A stretch of DNA of 64,000 bases. Source: JAFGRU01 sp963665915 (GTDB taxonomy: Bacteria > Desulfobacterota > Desulfuromonadia > Desulfuromonadales > JAAYDE01). The notes beneath the pieces were generated by a model. That model saw only the letters and a program-made list of their open reading frames with translations. It was not told the origin of the DNA and did not search any database. The stretch covers positions 14,092 to 78,091 of the forward strand of contig CAXXSG010000009.1 in assembly GCA_963665915.2 (NCBI GenBank), given 5' to 3'. Position numbers and translations under genes: made by a program. Below, piece by piece: positions 35,805-43,862 of the stretch; the first letter of the stretch is position 1; every line of letters starts with the position of its first letter.

Positions 35805-35820
35805 TCTGCTTACTTAGACA

Positions 35821-35844
35821 GAGAGGCCAGGGAACTGGCCTCTC
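35821..35844 (+). terminator. Hairpin after the MscS gene
   Basis: A perfect 10-bp stem GAGAGGCCAG / CTGGCCTCTC with loop GGAA lies 17 bp after the stop. There is no T run, so termination efficiency is uncertain. Confidence 0.55.
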
Positions 35845-36072
35845 AAGTAATCCATTTGGGCCATAAAATGACTGAGCAGGGGTTTGTTCCTAACCAGACG
35901 GATGTCGGTCACGGCATTTTGCCCAAAAATTCTCAATTTATGTCCTGCCTGATGGATCGAAAATTGAAAAAAAATATTACAAATTGAGAACTTGCTTTAA
36001 TCCGGTTCCAATAAAACAACTGTTATGGAAAAAATCTGCGCAACCATCAAGTTTGATTCATTACAAACCGAT

Positions 36073-37398
36073 TCAGGTTACCCCGGAGGATGGCTTCTGC
36101 AGCTCCATATGGATGATAGTAGCCCGTGAACCACTGACCTCCAATACTTCAGCAATCGCACCATCCAGTTCGATCCGATCCCCGACGTTTAGGACCTGGC
36201 CTGTTTTTTCCATCAACAGACCGGAAAGCGTCTCAGCTTCAACACTTTCAAGCTGAATTTTCAGCTTTCGGTTAACCTCGGAAATCGGGGTTCCACCGAG
36301 GACAGTGAACTTGCCAGGGCTCTTCGATTTGATCTCCAAGGGATGGGTGTCAAATTCATCCTCAACCGGGCCGACAATCTGCTCCAATACATCTTCCAGC
36401 GTTACACCGCCAATGACCGTACCATATTCGTCCACAACCAACGCCATGTGCTGATATGTTTCCTGGAACTGCCGCAGAAGACGGCTGATTCGCATCGTTT
36501 CGGGCACAAATTGTGCCGGTCGCATGATTGACCGCAAAATGCCGGTGTCCTGCGTCTCCGGAGATACACCGACCAGATCTTTAATGTGAACCACGCCCAA
36601 AACATTGTCCAATGAGCCATCGCATAAAGGATAGCGTGAATGTTTTTTTTCTTTTGCCAGAGCGGTGCATTCGGCAAAAGAACAGTGAATATCAAAAAAA
36701 ATAATGGCACTACGAGGTTGCATAATACGGCGGCAGACAGTGTCATCAAATTTAAAAACCGCGTTTATCAGACGGTGCTCTGACCGGCTGAGCTCTCCAT
36801 GTTTATGTGACAGGCGTAAGAGCGCTTTAATTTCATCTTCGCTGTGCACCGTGTCGTGTTCACTCACATCCTCAGCCCCAATTATTTTCAGCAAAAAAGA
36901 TGTGGCCGTATTCAAAGCGATCATAAACGGATAGGAAAAAAAATAAAAAGTTTTCAAGGGCAGGGCAAACCACAACAAGACCTTTTCCGGACGCCGCAGG
37001 GCATATATTTTGGGCGCCTGTTCGCCAAAAACCAGATGAGCCGCGGTAATGGCGGTGAACGCGATAGCAAAGGCAATCCCATGTAGTAGGACCTCGGAAA
37101 TCACCCCGGCTGACTGCAGTACCGGCCTTAAAAGGTGGGCTATGGCCGGCTCCCCGATCCAACCGAGGCCCAGTGATGCCATGGTGATGCCAAGCTGGCA
37201 GGACGACAATGCGGCATCCATCCGCTGGGTGAGCCAGCGGGCTGTTGCCGCCAATGGTATGTTTTTTTCCACCTGCTCATCGAGCCTGCCCGGCCTGACC
37301 TTCACCAATGCGAACTCGGCGGCAACAAAAAAGCCATTTATTAAGACGAGAATGACTGCAAAAAGAATATTGACAACATCCGTTGTCCACGCCGGCAT
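36073..37398 (-). CDS. HlyC/CorC (CNNM/DUF21) family transporter
   Basis: The 441-residue protein has an N-terminal DUF21 domain with four membrane segments (NILFAVILVLINGFFVAAEF, GLGWIGEPAIAHLL, and following). It continues with a CBS pair (RRIMQPRSAIIFFD, VVHIKDLVG, LRQFQETYQHMALVVDEYG) and a C-terminal CorC_HlyC domain (GDRIELDGAIAEVLEVSG). Related proteins export magnesium or sodium, or affect cobalt and magnesium efflux; the old name haemolysin is misleading. GGGGAGC precedes the ATG. Confidence 0.93.
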   Translation of the reverse strand: MPAWTTDVVNILFAVILVLINGFFVAAEFALVKVRPGRLDEQVEKNIPLAATARWLTQRMDAALSSCQLGITMASLGLGWIGEPAIAHLLRPVLQSAGVISEVLLHGIAFAIAFTAITAAHLVFGEQAPKIYALRRPEKVLLWFALPLKTFYFFSYPFMIALNTATSFLLKIIGAEDVSEHDTVHSEDEIKALLRLSHKHGELSRSEHRLINAVFKFDDTVCRRIMQPRSAIIFFDIHCSFAECTALAKEKKHSRYPLCDGSLDNVLGVVHIKDLVGVSPETQDTGILRSIMRPAQFVPETMRISRLLRQFQETYQHMALVVDEYGTVIGGVTLEDVLEQIVGPVEDEFDTHPLEIKSKSPGKFTVLGGTPISEVNRKLKIQLESVEAETLSGLLMEKTGQVLNVGDRIELDGAIAEVLEVSGSRATIIHMELQKPSSGVT

Positions 37399-37422
37399 AG
37401 TGTAGCTCCCCTCACTTAGAAC

Positions 37423-37600
37423 CTATCCGTAAATAATGCCTGTTTTCCTGAAGGCGATTATGGCTGCGGCTATGTGTAACACCCCCGCATAATTTTCGGT
37501 ATATTTTTCGTACTTTACCAGTAGTTTTCTGAATCTGTTGAACCAGGAGTAATAAATTCGACCATCCATCTGCGGACTTTGTAGTTTGGCTTGTACTTCT
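37423..37600 (-). pseudogene. 3' remnant of an IS5-type transposase gene
   Basis: On the minus strand, KYKPNYKVRRWMVE in one frame is followed, after a one- or two-base shift, by YYSWFNRFRKLLVKYEKYT and ENYAGVLHIAAAIIAF up to TAG at 37423. SWFNRFRxLLVxYEK...ENYxxxLHxAxAI is the usual end of IS5-family DDE transposases. No N-terminal or DDE part and no clear inverted repeats were found, so this is a decayed insertion. It lies just before the CorC-like gene. Confidence 0.75.
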
Positions 37601-37784
37601 TGGAAGCGGCCCCGGAAGCAGGGAAAGGTCGGCGGCGGGAATCAAGTCGAAAGCCCCCCCATAGTTATGCCGCCAGTCTGAATGGCCAGAAAAACATGGT
37701 CGGTCGCACTTCCGACACGACCAGAAATCCAATCAACAACAGAACTCCAACATCAAAACCGAAAAAATTTGCTAAAAAAACAAA

Positions 37785-38756
37785 TTAAAGCCATCTTTTG
37801 CGCTTAAAAAACAGATATAGAAAAAAAGCAAAAACGACCAGGAAGATACTAACAAATGCAAAGGCAAAATTATTTTCAGTGCCGGGGATACCCCCAACAT
37901 TGATTCCCAGCAGGCCCGTAATGAGACCAAGAGGAAGGAATATAGCGGCAACAATTGAAAGTATATACATCGTCTTACTCATTTGTTCGGACAGGCGATT
38001 GTTGAGTTCCTCCTGAGTTATGGCGGCACGATCCCGGGCTGCATCCAACTCATCTACAAACCTGGCTGTGCGCTCAGTAATTTCCCGTATACGAACTTTA
38101 TCAATACCATTCAGCCAGGATATCCGCTCGCTCTGTAACCGTGCCAGCACATCCCGTTGGGGCGAAATATAGCGCCTCATGCTGATCGTTTGCCTTCGCA
38201 AATTGGCAAGTTTTGGACGGAGTTCATAGCTCTCCCCAACCAGGACCAGGTCTTCCAGCTCATCCACACCATCATCAATATCATTTATGACATCCCCCAT
38301 GCGGTCTGCAATCCTGTTTGCAACCATGACCATGAAATCATTTACCGAATCCGGAGCTTTTCCTGCTTCAATGCTCTTATGGATATCGTCAATGGCCATT
38401 ACTTTACGATGCCTCATACTGATGATGCGATGTTCATCAAGCCACATGCGGATGGATACCATGTCCTCGGGGTCTGCTCCCGGATTGCAGTTTACGCCTC
38501 TGAGTATCAAAAGAAGCGCGTCGGGGTATGAAACGATTCGCGGCCGTGTTTCTTCTGCAAGGAGAGCTTCACATGATACGGGGTCGATTCCGCTCTCCTC
38601 CAGGAGCCACTTTTTAACGCCTTCGTCTTTAAAATCGAGGTGGAGCCACAAAATTCCCTGAGCCGGATCCCATTTCCTAACTTCCTCCCAATCTATATGT
38701 TGCCCACTACCACCTTTCAAGATATAGGAAAAAACCAATCCGTTCTTTATACTCAT
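37785..38756 (-). CDS. zntB: CorA-family zinc transporter (ZntB-like)
   Basis: The 323-residue protein has a soluble N-terminal funnel (WLHLDFKDEGVKKWLLEESG, EETRPRIVSYPDALLLILRG, ISPQRDVLARL) and two C-terminal membrane helices. The loop between them is LLGINVGGIPGTEN, the ZntB form of the CorA GMN motif (GIN here). ZntB moves zinc across the inner membrane. CorA itself would have YGMNF. AGGGGA precedes the ATG. It is next to another cation transporter gene, but the IS remnant separates them. Confidence 0.9.
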   Translation of the reverse strand: MSIKNGLVFSYILKGGSGQHIDWEEVRKWDPAQGILWLHLDFKDEGVKKWLLEESGIDPVSCEALLAEETRPRIVSYPDALLLILRGVNCNPGADPEDMVSIRMWLDEHRIISMRHRKVMAIDDIHKSIEAGKAPDSVNDFMVMVANRIADRMGDVINDIDDGVDELEDLVLVGESYELRPKLANLRRQTISMRRYISPQRDVLARLQSERISWLNGIDKVRIREITERTARFVDELDAARDRAAITQEELNNRLSEQMSKTMYILSIVAAIFLPLGLITGLLGINVGGIPGTENNFAFAFVSIFLVVFAFFLYLFFKRKRWL

Positions 38757-38831
38757 AATTAATCCCCTATCATTTTATTTTTGTATAACAGTGGTAACAA
38801 GTGAATATCCTCGCCTGATCACTTTTATCCT

Positions 38832-38955
38832 TCAAAGATATTAAACTTTCCAGAGAAAACAAGCCGGAATCATGGAGACCGTTTACGCAGGACTGAAACT
38901 GGAGGGAATTTCCGGTTGGAATGATTGAGAGGGACAGCGACGACGCCACCGGGCA
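38832..38955 (+). pseudogene. Degenerate DUF99 fragment with duplicated flank (copy 2)
   Basis: The bases from 38881 can be read VYAGLKLEG...ERDSDDATG, matching VYAGPRLDG...ERDGFDAAG of the intact DUF99 protein. The stretch 38832-38872 (TCAAAGATATTAAACTTTCC and on) closely matches the segment just before the 40.2-kb copy. So this fragment and its flank derive from the same duplication. It has no usable frame. Confidence 0.6.
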
Positions 38956-39003
38956 TTCGATACGATTATAGACTGTCAGTTGGGGTCAAAATAGAGGAAG
39001 AAA

Positions 39004-40011
39004 TTAACATCCGTCAGGTTTTTCGGGAAAAATTAATGCATACTCCCCTGGGTAGTTTTTTTTCAGGCATTCCGGACAAATCCCATGAGTAATATCAGCT
39101 TGCAAGTGTTTCTGAATATAAACATCAACTTGCTCCCAATACCCTTTATCATCTCTAATCTTTTTACAGAAGGAACATAGCGGTAATATGCTTCTTAGTG
39201 TTTTGATCTCATTTAATGCCTCTTGAAGGTTGGCGATAAGTTTTTCCCGTTCTTTCTCAGTTCGTTTGCGATCGCTGATATCCCGGCAAACACAAAATAC
39301 CAGCTTCTGTCCCCTGTAAACAGCTCCGTTGGTGCTGATCTCAACATCATAACTCGTGCCGTCCTTGCGGCGGTGACGTGTCTCGAAATGGTCCCCGCTG
39401 TGGTCAACAACACGAAGCATCTCCATGAGCTGCTCTTGGTTCCACTGGGCATCCCAGTCCCAAACATGAAGCTGATGGACTTCTTCCAGGGTGTAGCCGA
39501 GCATGCGGGCAAATTGCTGGTTCGACTCAAAAACTTTGCCGTTCTGATCGATTACAACGATTCCATCCCTTGATTGCTCAACCAGGCTTCGCCTCTGGGT
39601 CACTTCATCCTGAAGCAACTTTTCCGCCTTTTTGCGCAGGGTGATGTCTTTAACATGCCCGATAGCCCCGATAATCTTGCCTTCAGCATCTTCCAGCCGA
39701 AAGATATCAAATTCAAACCACTCGGTCGGGTTTTGGGAGGATGGAAATGGTACCACCTGTGTGATAGACCTTCCTGCTTCAAATGACGTAAGGTGCTGAA
39801 ACCCCGACCAAAGGGCCGGCAATTCAAAAAACACCGAGTAACACTTTGCCCCGATCATTGGCATTTTAGATGCGAACTTATTTTCCATCCATCGGTTGGC
39901 CTCTACAATGGTAAGATTTCGATCCAGAACAATGATTCCATCCAGAGTGGCATTAAATAAACTTTCAAAAAGAAACTCTTTGTCCTGGAGGTAACGATCA
40001 AAATTCGTCAT
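39004..40011 (-). CDS. Two-PAS sensor protein with C-terminal cysteine module
   Basis: The 335-residue cytoplasmic protein has PAS domain 1 (about 13-130; FNATLDGIIVLDRNLTIVEAN, shown here as FNATLDGIIVLDRNL) and PAS domain 2 (about 140-260; SRDGIVVIDQNGKVFESN). A short coiled coil follows, then a cysteine module: LPLCSFCKKIRDDKGYW and GICPECLKKNYPGEY. This CxxC...CxxC tail is seen on many PAS and response-regulator proteins without a kinase domain. No output enzyme is present; it may pass signals to the neighbouring hybrid kinase. Confidence 0.88.
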   Translation of the reverse strand: MTNFDRYLQDKEFLFESLFNATLDGIIVLDRNLTIVEANRWMENKFASKMPMIGAKCYSVFFELPALWSGFQHLTSFEAGRSITQVVPFPSSQNPTEWFEFDIFRLEDAEGKIIGAIGHVKDITLRKKAEKLLQDEVTQRRSLVEQSRDGIVVIDQNGKVFESNQQFARMLGYTLEEVHQLHVWDWDAQWNQEQLMEMLRVVDHSGDHFETRHRRKDGTSYDVEISTNGAVYRGQKLVFCVCRDISDRKRTEKEREKLIANLQEALNEIKTLRSILPLCSFCKKIRDDKGYWEQVDVYIQKHLQADITHGICPECLKKNYPGEYALIFPEKPDGC

Positions 40012-40229
40012 TTTGTTTTGCTCTCATAGCCCTCAATCCGGTTGCTGAAAAAAGGTATTGTCTCCCAATTTTCCGAATCTTGGCGCCTGTTACAATATCA
40101 GTAAAAAATCAGGGAAGGCTTCTCGTGATTCATTTTATTTTTCAAAGATATTAAATTTTCTATAAAAAACAAGCTGGAAACACTTTTTACCCTATTTAAG
40201 CTGTCTTGAAATAGGCAACAGGAAAAAAC

Positions 40230-40454
40230 TTGCCCAAAGATCGGATTTCCAATGTCATCGGCTTCGACGACGCCCCGTTTGAACGGGTCTCGTTTGAAAA
40301 AGTTCAAATCGTGGGTACGGTTTACACGGGATTTAGGCTGAATGGTCTCCTGATCGGAGAAATAGAGCGGGACGGTAGCAACACCTCCAAGGAAATGGAT
40401 CAAACAGAACAGGTCATTTTCCGCAGATGCGCTTTGAGGTCGCCCCAGCAATGA
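40230..40454 (+). pseudogene. Truncated DUF99 gene (copy 3)
   Basis: A 74-codon frame from a TTG encodes MPKDRISNVIGFDDAPFERV and then VQIVGTVYTGFRLNGLLIGE, IERDGSNTSKEMDQTEQ. It follows the first 65 or so residues of the intact protein at 43.2 kb and then diverges. The intact gene has ATG where this one has TTG. The rest (about 120 residues) is missing, so it is very likely non-functional. Confidence 0.8.
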
Positions 40455-40468
40455 TTTTCAGGAACAAG

Positions 40469-42886
40469 TTAATTTTGGGCTAAGACTTCCCGAATCTTGG
40501 CTGATAGTCCCTGGATCGTGAATGGTTTTTGTATAAACCTGACCCCTTCGTCCAAAATACCTCGGTGGGCGATCACGTCATTGGTGTAACCGGACATGTA
40601 TAGCACTCTGATATCCGGGTATTTTTCGGCAACTTGTAAAAAAAGCTCTTTTCCATTTATATCGGGCATAACCACGTCGGTCAGAAGAAGATCCACTGGT
40701 CTATTGTGCGACGCCAGGATGGTTAATGCCTCGGAACCGCTTCCAGCGAGAAGCGGTTTGTATCCCTGTCGCTTGAGAATGTTGTCTGTCAGCTGACGCA
40801 CCTGCACATTATCCTCCACGACAAGTATTGTTTCCGACCCTTCCAGTTCGGCGACGGGCTTTTTCTCATCATTTTTAATTTCAACCTGTTTTACCCCTGC
40901 CACAGGCAGGTAAACCTTGAAAGTTGTTCCCCTTTCCGGCTCACTGTCAACCCAGATGTTACCTTCGTGTTGTTTGACGATGCCGTAAACTGTGGCCAGT
41001 CCTAGACCGGTTCCCTTATCACCCTTGGTGGAAAAAAACGGTTCAAATATGTGCTCCCGGGTTTCTTCATCCATGCCGCAACCGGTGTCACTGACAGCCA
41101 GCATAACGTATTGCCCCACTTTTGAGCCGGGATGGTCGGCCACATAGCCTGCATCGAGTTCGACTAAAGCGGTCTCAAAGGTCAATATTCCACCGTCCGG
41201 CATGGCATCCTGGGCATTTAACGACAGGTTCATGATGACTTGCATGATCTGGCCGATGTCCGCCGTGATGGTGCGGATATCGGGTGATGAAATGATTTCT
41301 AAGTCGATGTCCTCCCGAATGGTACGTCGCAGCAAGCTTTCAAAATCCCTGATAGTTTTGTTCAGGTTCAATGTCTTGTATTCAAGCGTTTGCTTTCGGC
41401 TGAAGGCCAGAAGCTGGCGCACAAGGTCGCGCGCCCGGTAACCGGCCCCTAGAATTTGATCTATGTTTTCTCGTCTTTGATCATCAGGACTGAAGTCATC
41501 CAGCAACAACTCGCCATAACCTAAAATTGGAGAAAGCATATTGTTCAGGTCGTGGGCAACACCACCAGCCAACCGGCCGATGGAGTCCAGTTTCTGGACT
41601 TGATGAATTTGCGACTCCAGGCACGCCTTTTCCTCTTCGGCCGCCTTGCGCTCGGTTAGATCGACTATCACACCTCTAAAACCCACAATTTCTTCATCCT
41701 TAATGATGGTGCCCGCATGAAGAAGTATCGGAAATGTGGAACCATCTTTCCTCAGCGCCTGATACTCAGTTTTTCCGGGGTCAATTCCTTTTACCCGCAT
41801 GGATATATTCGTTTTTGCACGATCGCGATCTTCGGGGGCAATCACGTCAAAACTGTTAAGCGCCTTAAGCTCTTTGGGGGAATAACCGAACAACTCAAAG
41901 GCACGCTGGTTGGCATAGGTGAGGTTAAGGTTCTGGTCGGTTTCGAACACCACTTCGGGCAACATCTCCGAAAGATCCCTGAAACGCTTCTCACTCTCCC
42001 TCAATTCCGCCTCCGTCTGTTTGCGGGTCGTGATATCGCGCGAAGAAGTGATAACTGCCTTGACCTGTCCGGATTCGTCCCGCTCAGGAATCAGCATCCA
42101 GTCGATCCACAGACCGTTGGGACGTTGGAATTCAATGCGGTAAACCTCCCCGGAATGAAACACCTGTTCGATGGCCTTTCCCCACAGGGAGCACAAGGTC
42201 TCGGGAAAGCCCAGCTCCTCATGGGTTTTCCCGATAATTTCCGCTGCGGGAACGCCTGTTTCTTTTTCCACAATGGGGTTGACATAGAGGTGGCGGTGCT
42301 GCCGATCGAAACGCATGATAGCGTCGACGCTGTTTTCTACAACGGCCCGGAACTTTTCCTCATTTTCCTGCAGAATCGCCGCCGTAGCTTTCCGCCTGGA
42401 AATATCCCGGACGTTGGCCAACAAGACCGGGCGGCTGCCCACAATAATCTTTTTCAGGGCAACTTCCACATCAAAACTGGTTCCATCATTCGGCCGTTTC
42501 GCTTTCCATTCAAAAAGAAGAGATTCTCCCGCCAGTACTCGTTCCCAGCGGTCCTCCAGTTGATCAAGAGGGTTGTCCAGAGTCGAGAAGTCCACGGTGA
42601 TAGATGCCTGAAGCGCCTGCTCCCGAGTGACCCCATATAGCTCCAGCATCTTCCGGTTGACATCCAGAATCCGGCCGTCGACGGCATGGACGAAAATCGC
42701 ATCGTGTGCGTTGTCCAAAATTGTGCGGAGGGCCTGCTCTGATTCTCTCAGCGCCGCTTCGACCTGTTTATGCTCGGTAATGTCAAAGGGGGTACCGAAC
42801 ATACGGAGAGTTTTCCCATCGTTACCCCATTCTAACCCCATTGCCGCCTCATTGGGATTACCCTTTGGTTTCCCGACGTCAATCAA
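40469..42886 (-). CDS. Hybrid PAS histidine kinase with receiver domain
   Basis: The protein (805 codons from TTG 42886, or 790 from ATG 42841, which has GAGG upstream) begins inside a PAC motif (RMFGTPFDITEHKQ). Three more PAS/PAC units follow to about residue 410. The kinase core has the phospho-acceptor His in GGVAHDLNNMLSPILGYGE, the N box NLSLNAQDAMPDGG, and GTGLGLATVYGIVKQHEGN. A receiver domain ends the protein with phospho-acceptor Asp in LLLTDVVMPDINGKEL and a conserved Lys in IQKPFT. The missing first half of PAS 1 suggests 5' truncation. Signal and target are unknown. Confidence 0.9.
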   Translation of the reverse strand: MIDVGKPKGNPNEAAMGLEWGNDGKTLRMFGTPFDITEHKQVEAALRESEQALRTILDNAHDAIFVHAVDGRILDVNRKMLELYGVTREQALQASITVDFSTLDNPLDQLEDRWERVLAGESLLFEWKAKRPNDGTSFDVEVALKKIIVGSRPVLLANVRDISRRKATAAILQENEEKFRAVVENSVDAIMRFDRQHRHLYVNPIVEKETGVPAAEIIGKTHEELGFPETLCSLWGKAIEQVFHSGEVYRIEFQRPNGLWIDWMLIPERDESGQVKAVITSSRDITTRKQTEAELRESEKRFRDLSEMLPEVVFETDQNLNLTYANQRAFELFGYSPKELKALNSFDVIAPEDRDRAKTNISMRVKGIDPGKTEYQALRKDGSTFPILLHAGTIIKDEEIVGFRGVIVDLTERKAAEEEKACLESQIHQVQKLDSIGRLAGGVAHDLNNMLSPILGYGELLLDDFSPDDQRRENIDQILGAGYRARDLVRQLLAFSRKQTLEYKTLNLNKTIRDFESLLRRTIREDIDLEIISSPDIRTITADIGQIMQVIMNLSLNAQDAMPDGGILTFETALVELDAGYVADHPGSKVGQYVMLAVSDTGCGMDEETREHIFEPFFSTKGDKGTGLGLATVYGIVKQHEGNIWVDSEPERGTTFKVYLPVAGVKQVEIKNDEKKPVAELEGSETILVVEDNVQVRQLTDNILKRQGYKPLLAGSGSEALTILASHNRPVDLLLTDVVMPDINGKELFLQVAEKYPDIRVLYMSGYTNDVIAHRGILDEGVRFIQKPFTIQGLSAKIREVLAQN

Positions 42887-43191
42887 TTAGTTTTCCTTTC
42901 TCATCCTATTATCAGCATGCAAAGTTACAAAATCACCGGGGGCAGTCTTGACTGCCGCCTCTCCTTCAGTACTATTCCAGTATCTATTAATCTTTCTACG
43001 ACCGAGCTCAGGTCTACTGCATCCCGGCCATTTCACAGTAAATTCAACATCCCGTCGCTCGAATCGTGTTTCATTCACTCAAGCAAGCTCTCTGCCAAAG
43101 TTGCTTTGATGATGCTCCGTCCGAAAGCTCCTGCGAAAATAAACCTGCTATGATATTAGCTAATCTTTCAAAACAGTTACTGGAGAAAAAC

Positions 43192-43761
43192 ATGCCAAAC
43201 GATCGCATCTCCAATGTCATAGGATTTGACGACGCCCCGTTTGAAAGAAATTCGTCGGAAAAAGTCCGGGTCGTGGGTACCGTTTACGCTGGACCCAGGC
43301 TGGATGGTGTTCTAATCGGTGAAATAGAAAGGGACGGCTTCGATGCCGCCGGGGAACTGATCCGCCTGATTCAGGGATCAAGGTTCCTGGAGCACATCAG
43401 GCTGGTGATGCTGCAGGGAATCACCCTTGGGGGGTTCAACGTGGTGGACGTTTTCGCTCTCAACCGGGAACTGAAACTCCCGGTCCTGGTCGCCTGCCGC
43501 AAACAGCCGGACATGGAGACGGTGAGAGCGGCGCTGCTGACGCGCATCCCCCAAGGGCGGGAAAAATGGGAGATGATTGAAAAAGCGGGGCCGATGGAAC
43601 CGGTGGATAATATCTTCATCCAGCGGGTCGGGCTCTCCCCGGAGCAGGCCGCCGCGGTGATCCGCCAGTTCGCCATCCACAGCCATCTGCCGGAGCCGAT
43701 CCGTACCGCCCACCTGATCGCCGGCGCCCTGTCAACGGGACAGAGCCGCGGAGCACCCTGA
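43192..43761 (+). CDS. DUF99-family protein (intact copy)
   Basis: The 189-residue protein matches DUF99: DRISNVIGFDDAPFER, VRVVGTVYAGPRLDGVLIGE, LVMLQGITLGGFNVVDVF, LPVLVACRKQPDMETVRAAL, and a C-terminal IRTAHLIAGALSTGQSRG. The family is found in archaea and some bacteria and has been compared with endonuclease V-like folds, but its function is unproven. Start is the ATG at 43192 after GGAGAAAAAC. Longer frames upstream are not supported. Three broken copies of its 5' end lie within the preceding 9 kb. Confidence 0.88.
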   Translation: MPNDRISNVIGFDDAPFERNSSEKVRVVGTVYAGPRLDGVLIGEIERDGFDAAGELIRLIQGSRFLEHIRLVMLQGITLGGFNVVDVFALNRELKLPVLVACRKQPDMETVRAALLTRIPQGREKWEMIEKAGPMEPVDNIFIQRVGLSPEQAAAVIRQFAIHSHLPEPIRTAHLIAGALSTGQSRGAP

Positions 43762-43808
43762 AAACGACTGTTTTTCTCTTCGATATGTTCACAAAATGGC
43801 TTAATAGC

Positions 43809-43862
43809 TGTGCGATAGGGTGCAATTGGCGATTGTAGCAGGAGCTTTCATAAATAATCCGG
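43809..43862. repeat. Family 2 repeat, right-end copy
   Basis: GGTGCAATTGGCGATTGTAG and TTTCATAAATAATCCGG match the right interior and right end of the 26.0-26.17 kb element with a few changes. The left end is not recognisable. It overlaps the end of recQ by about 15 bp. Confidence 0.65.
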
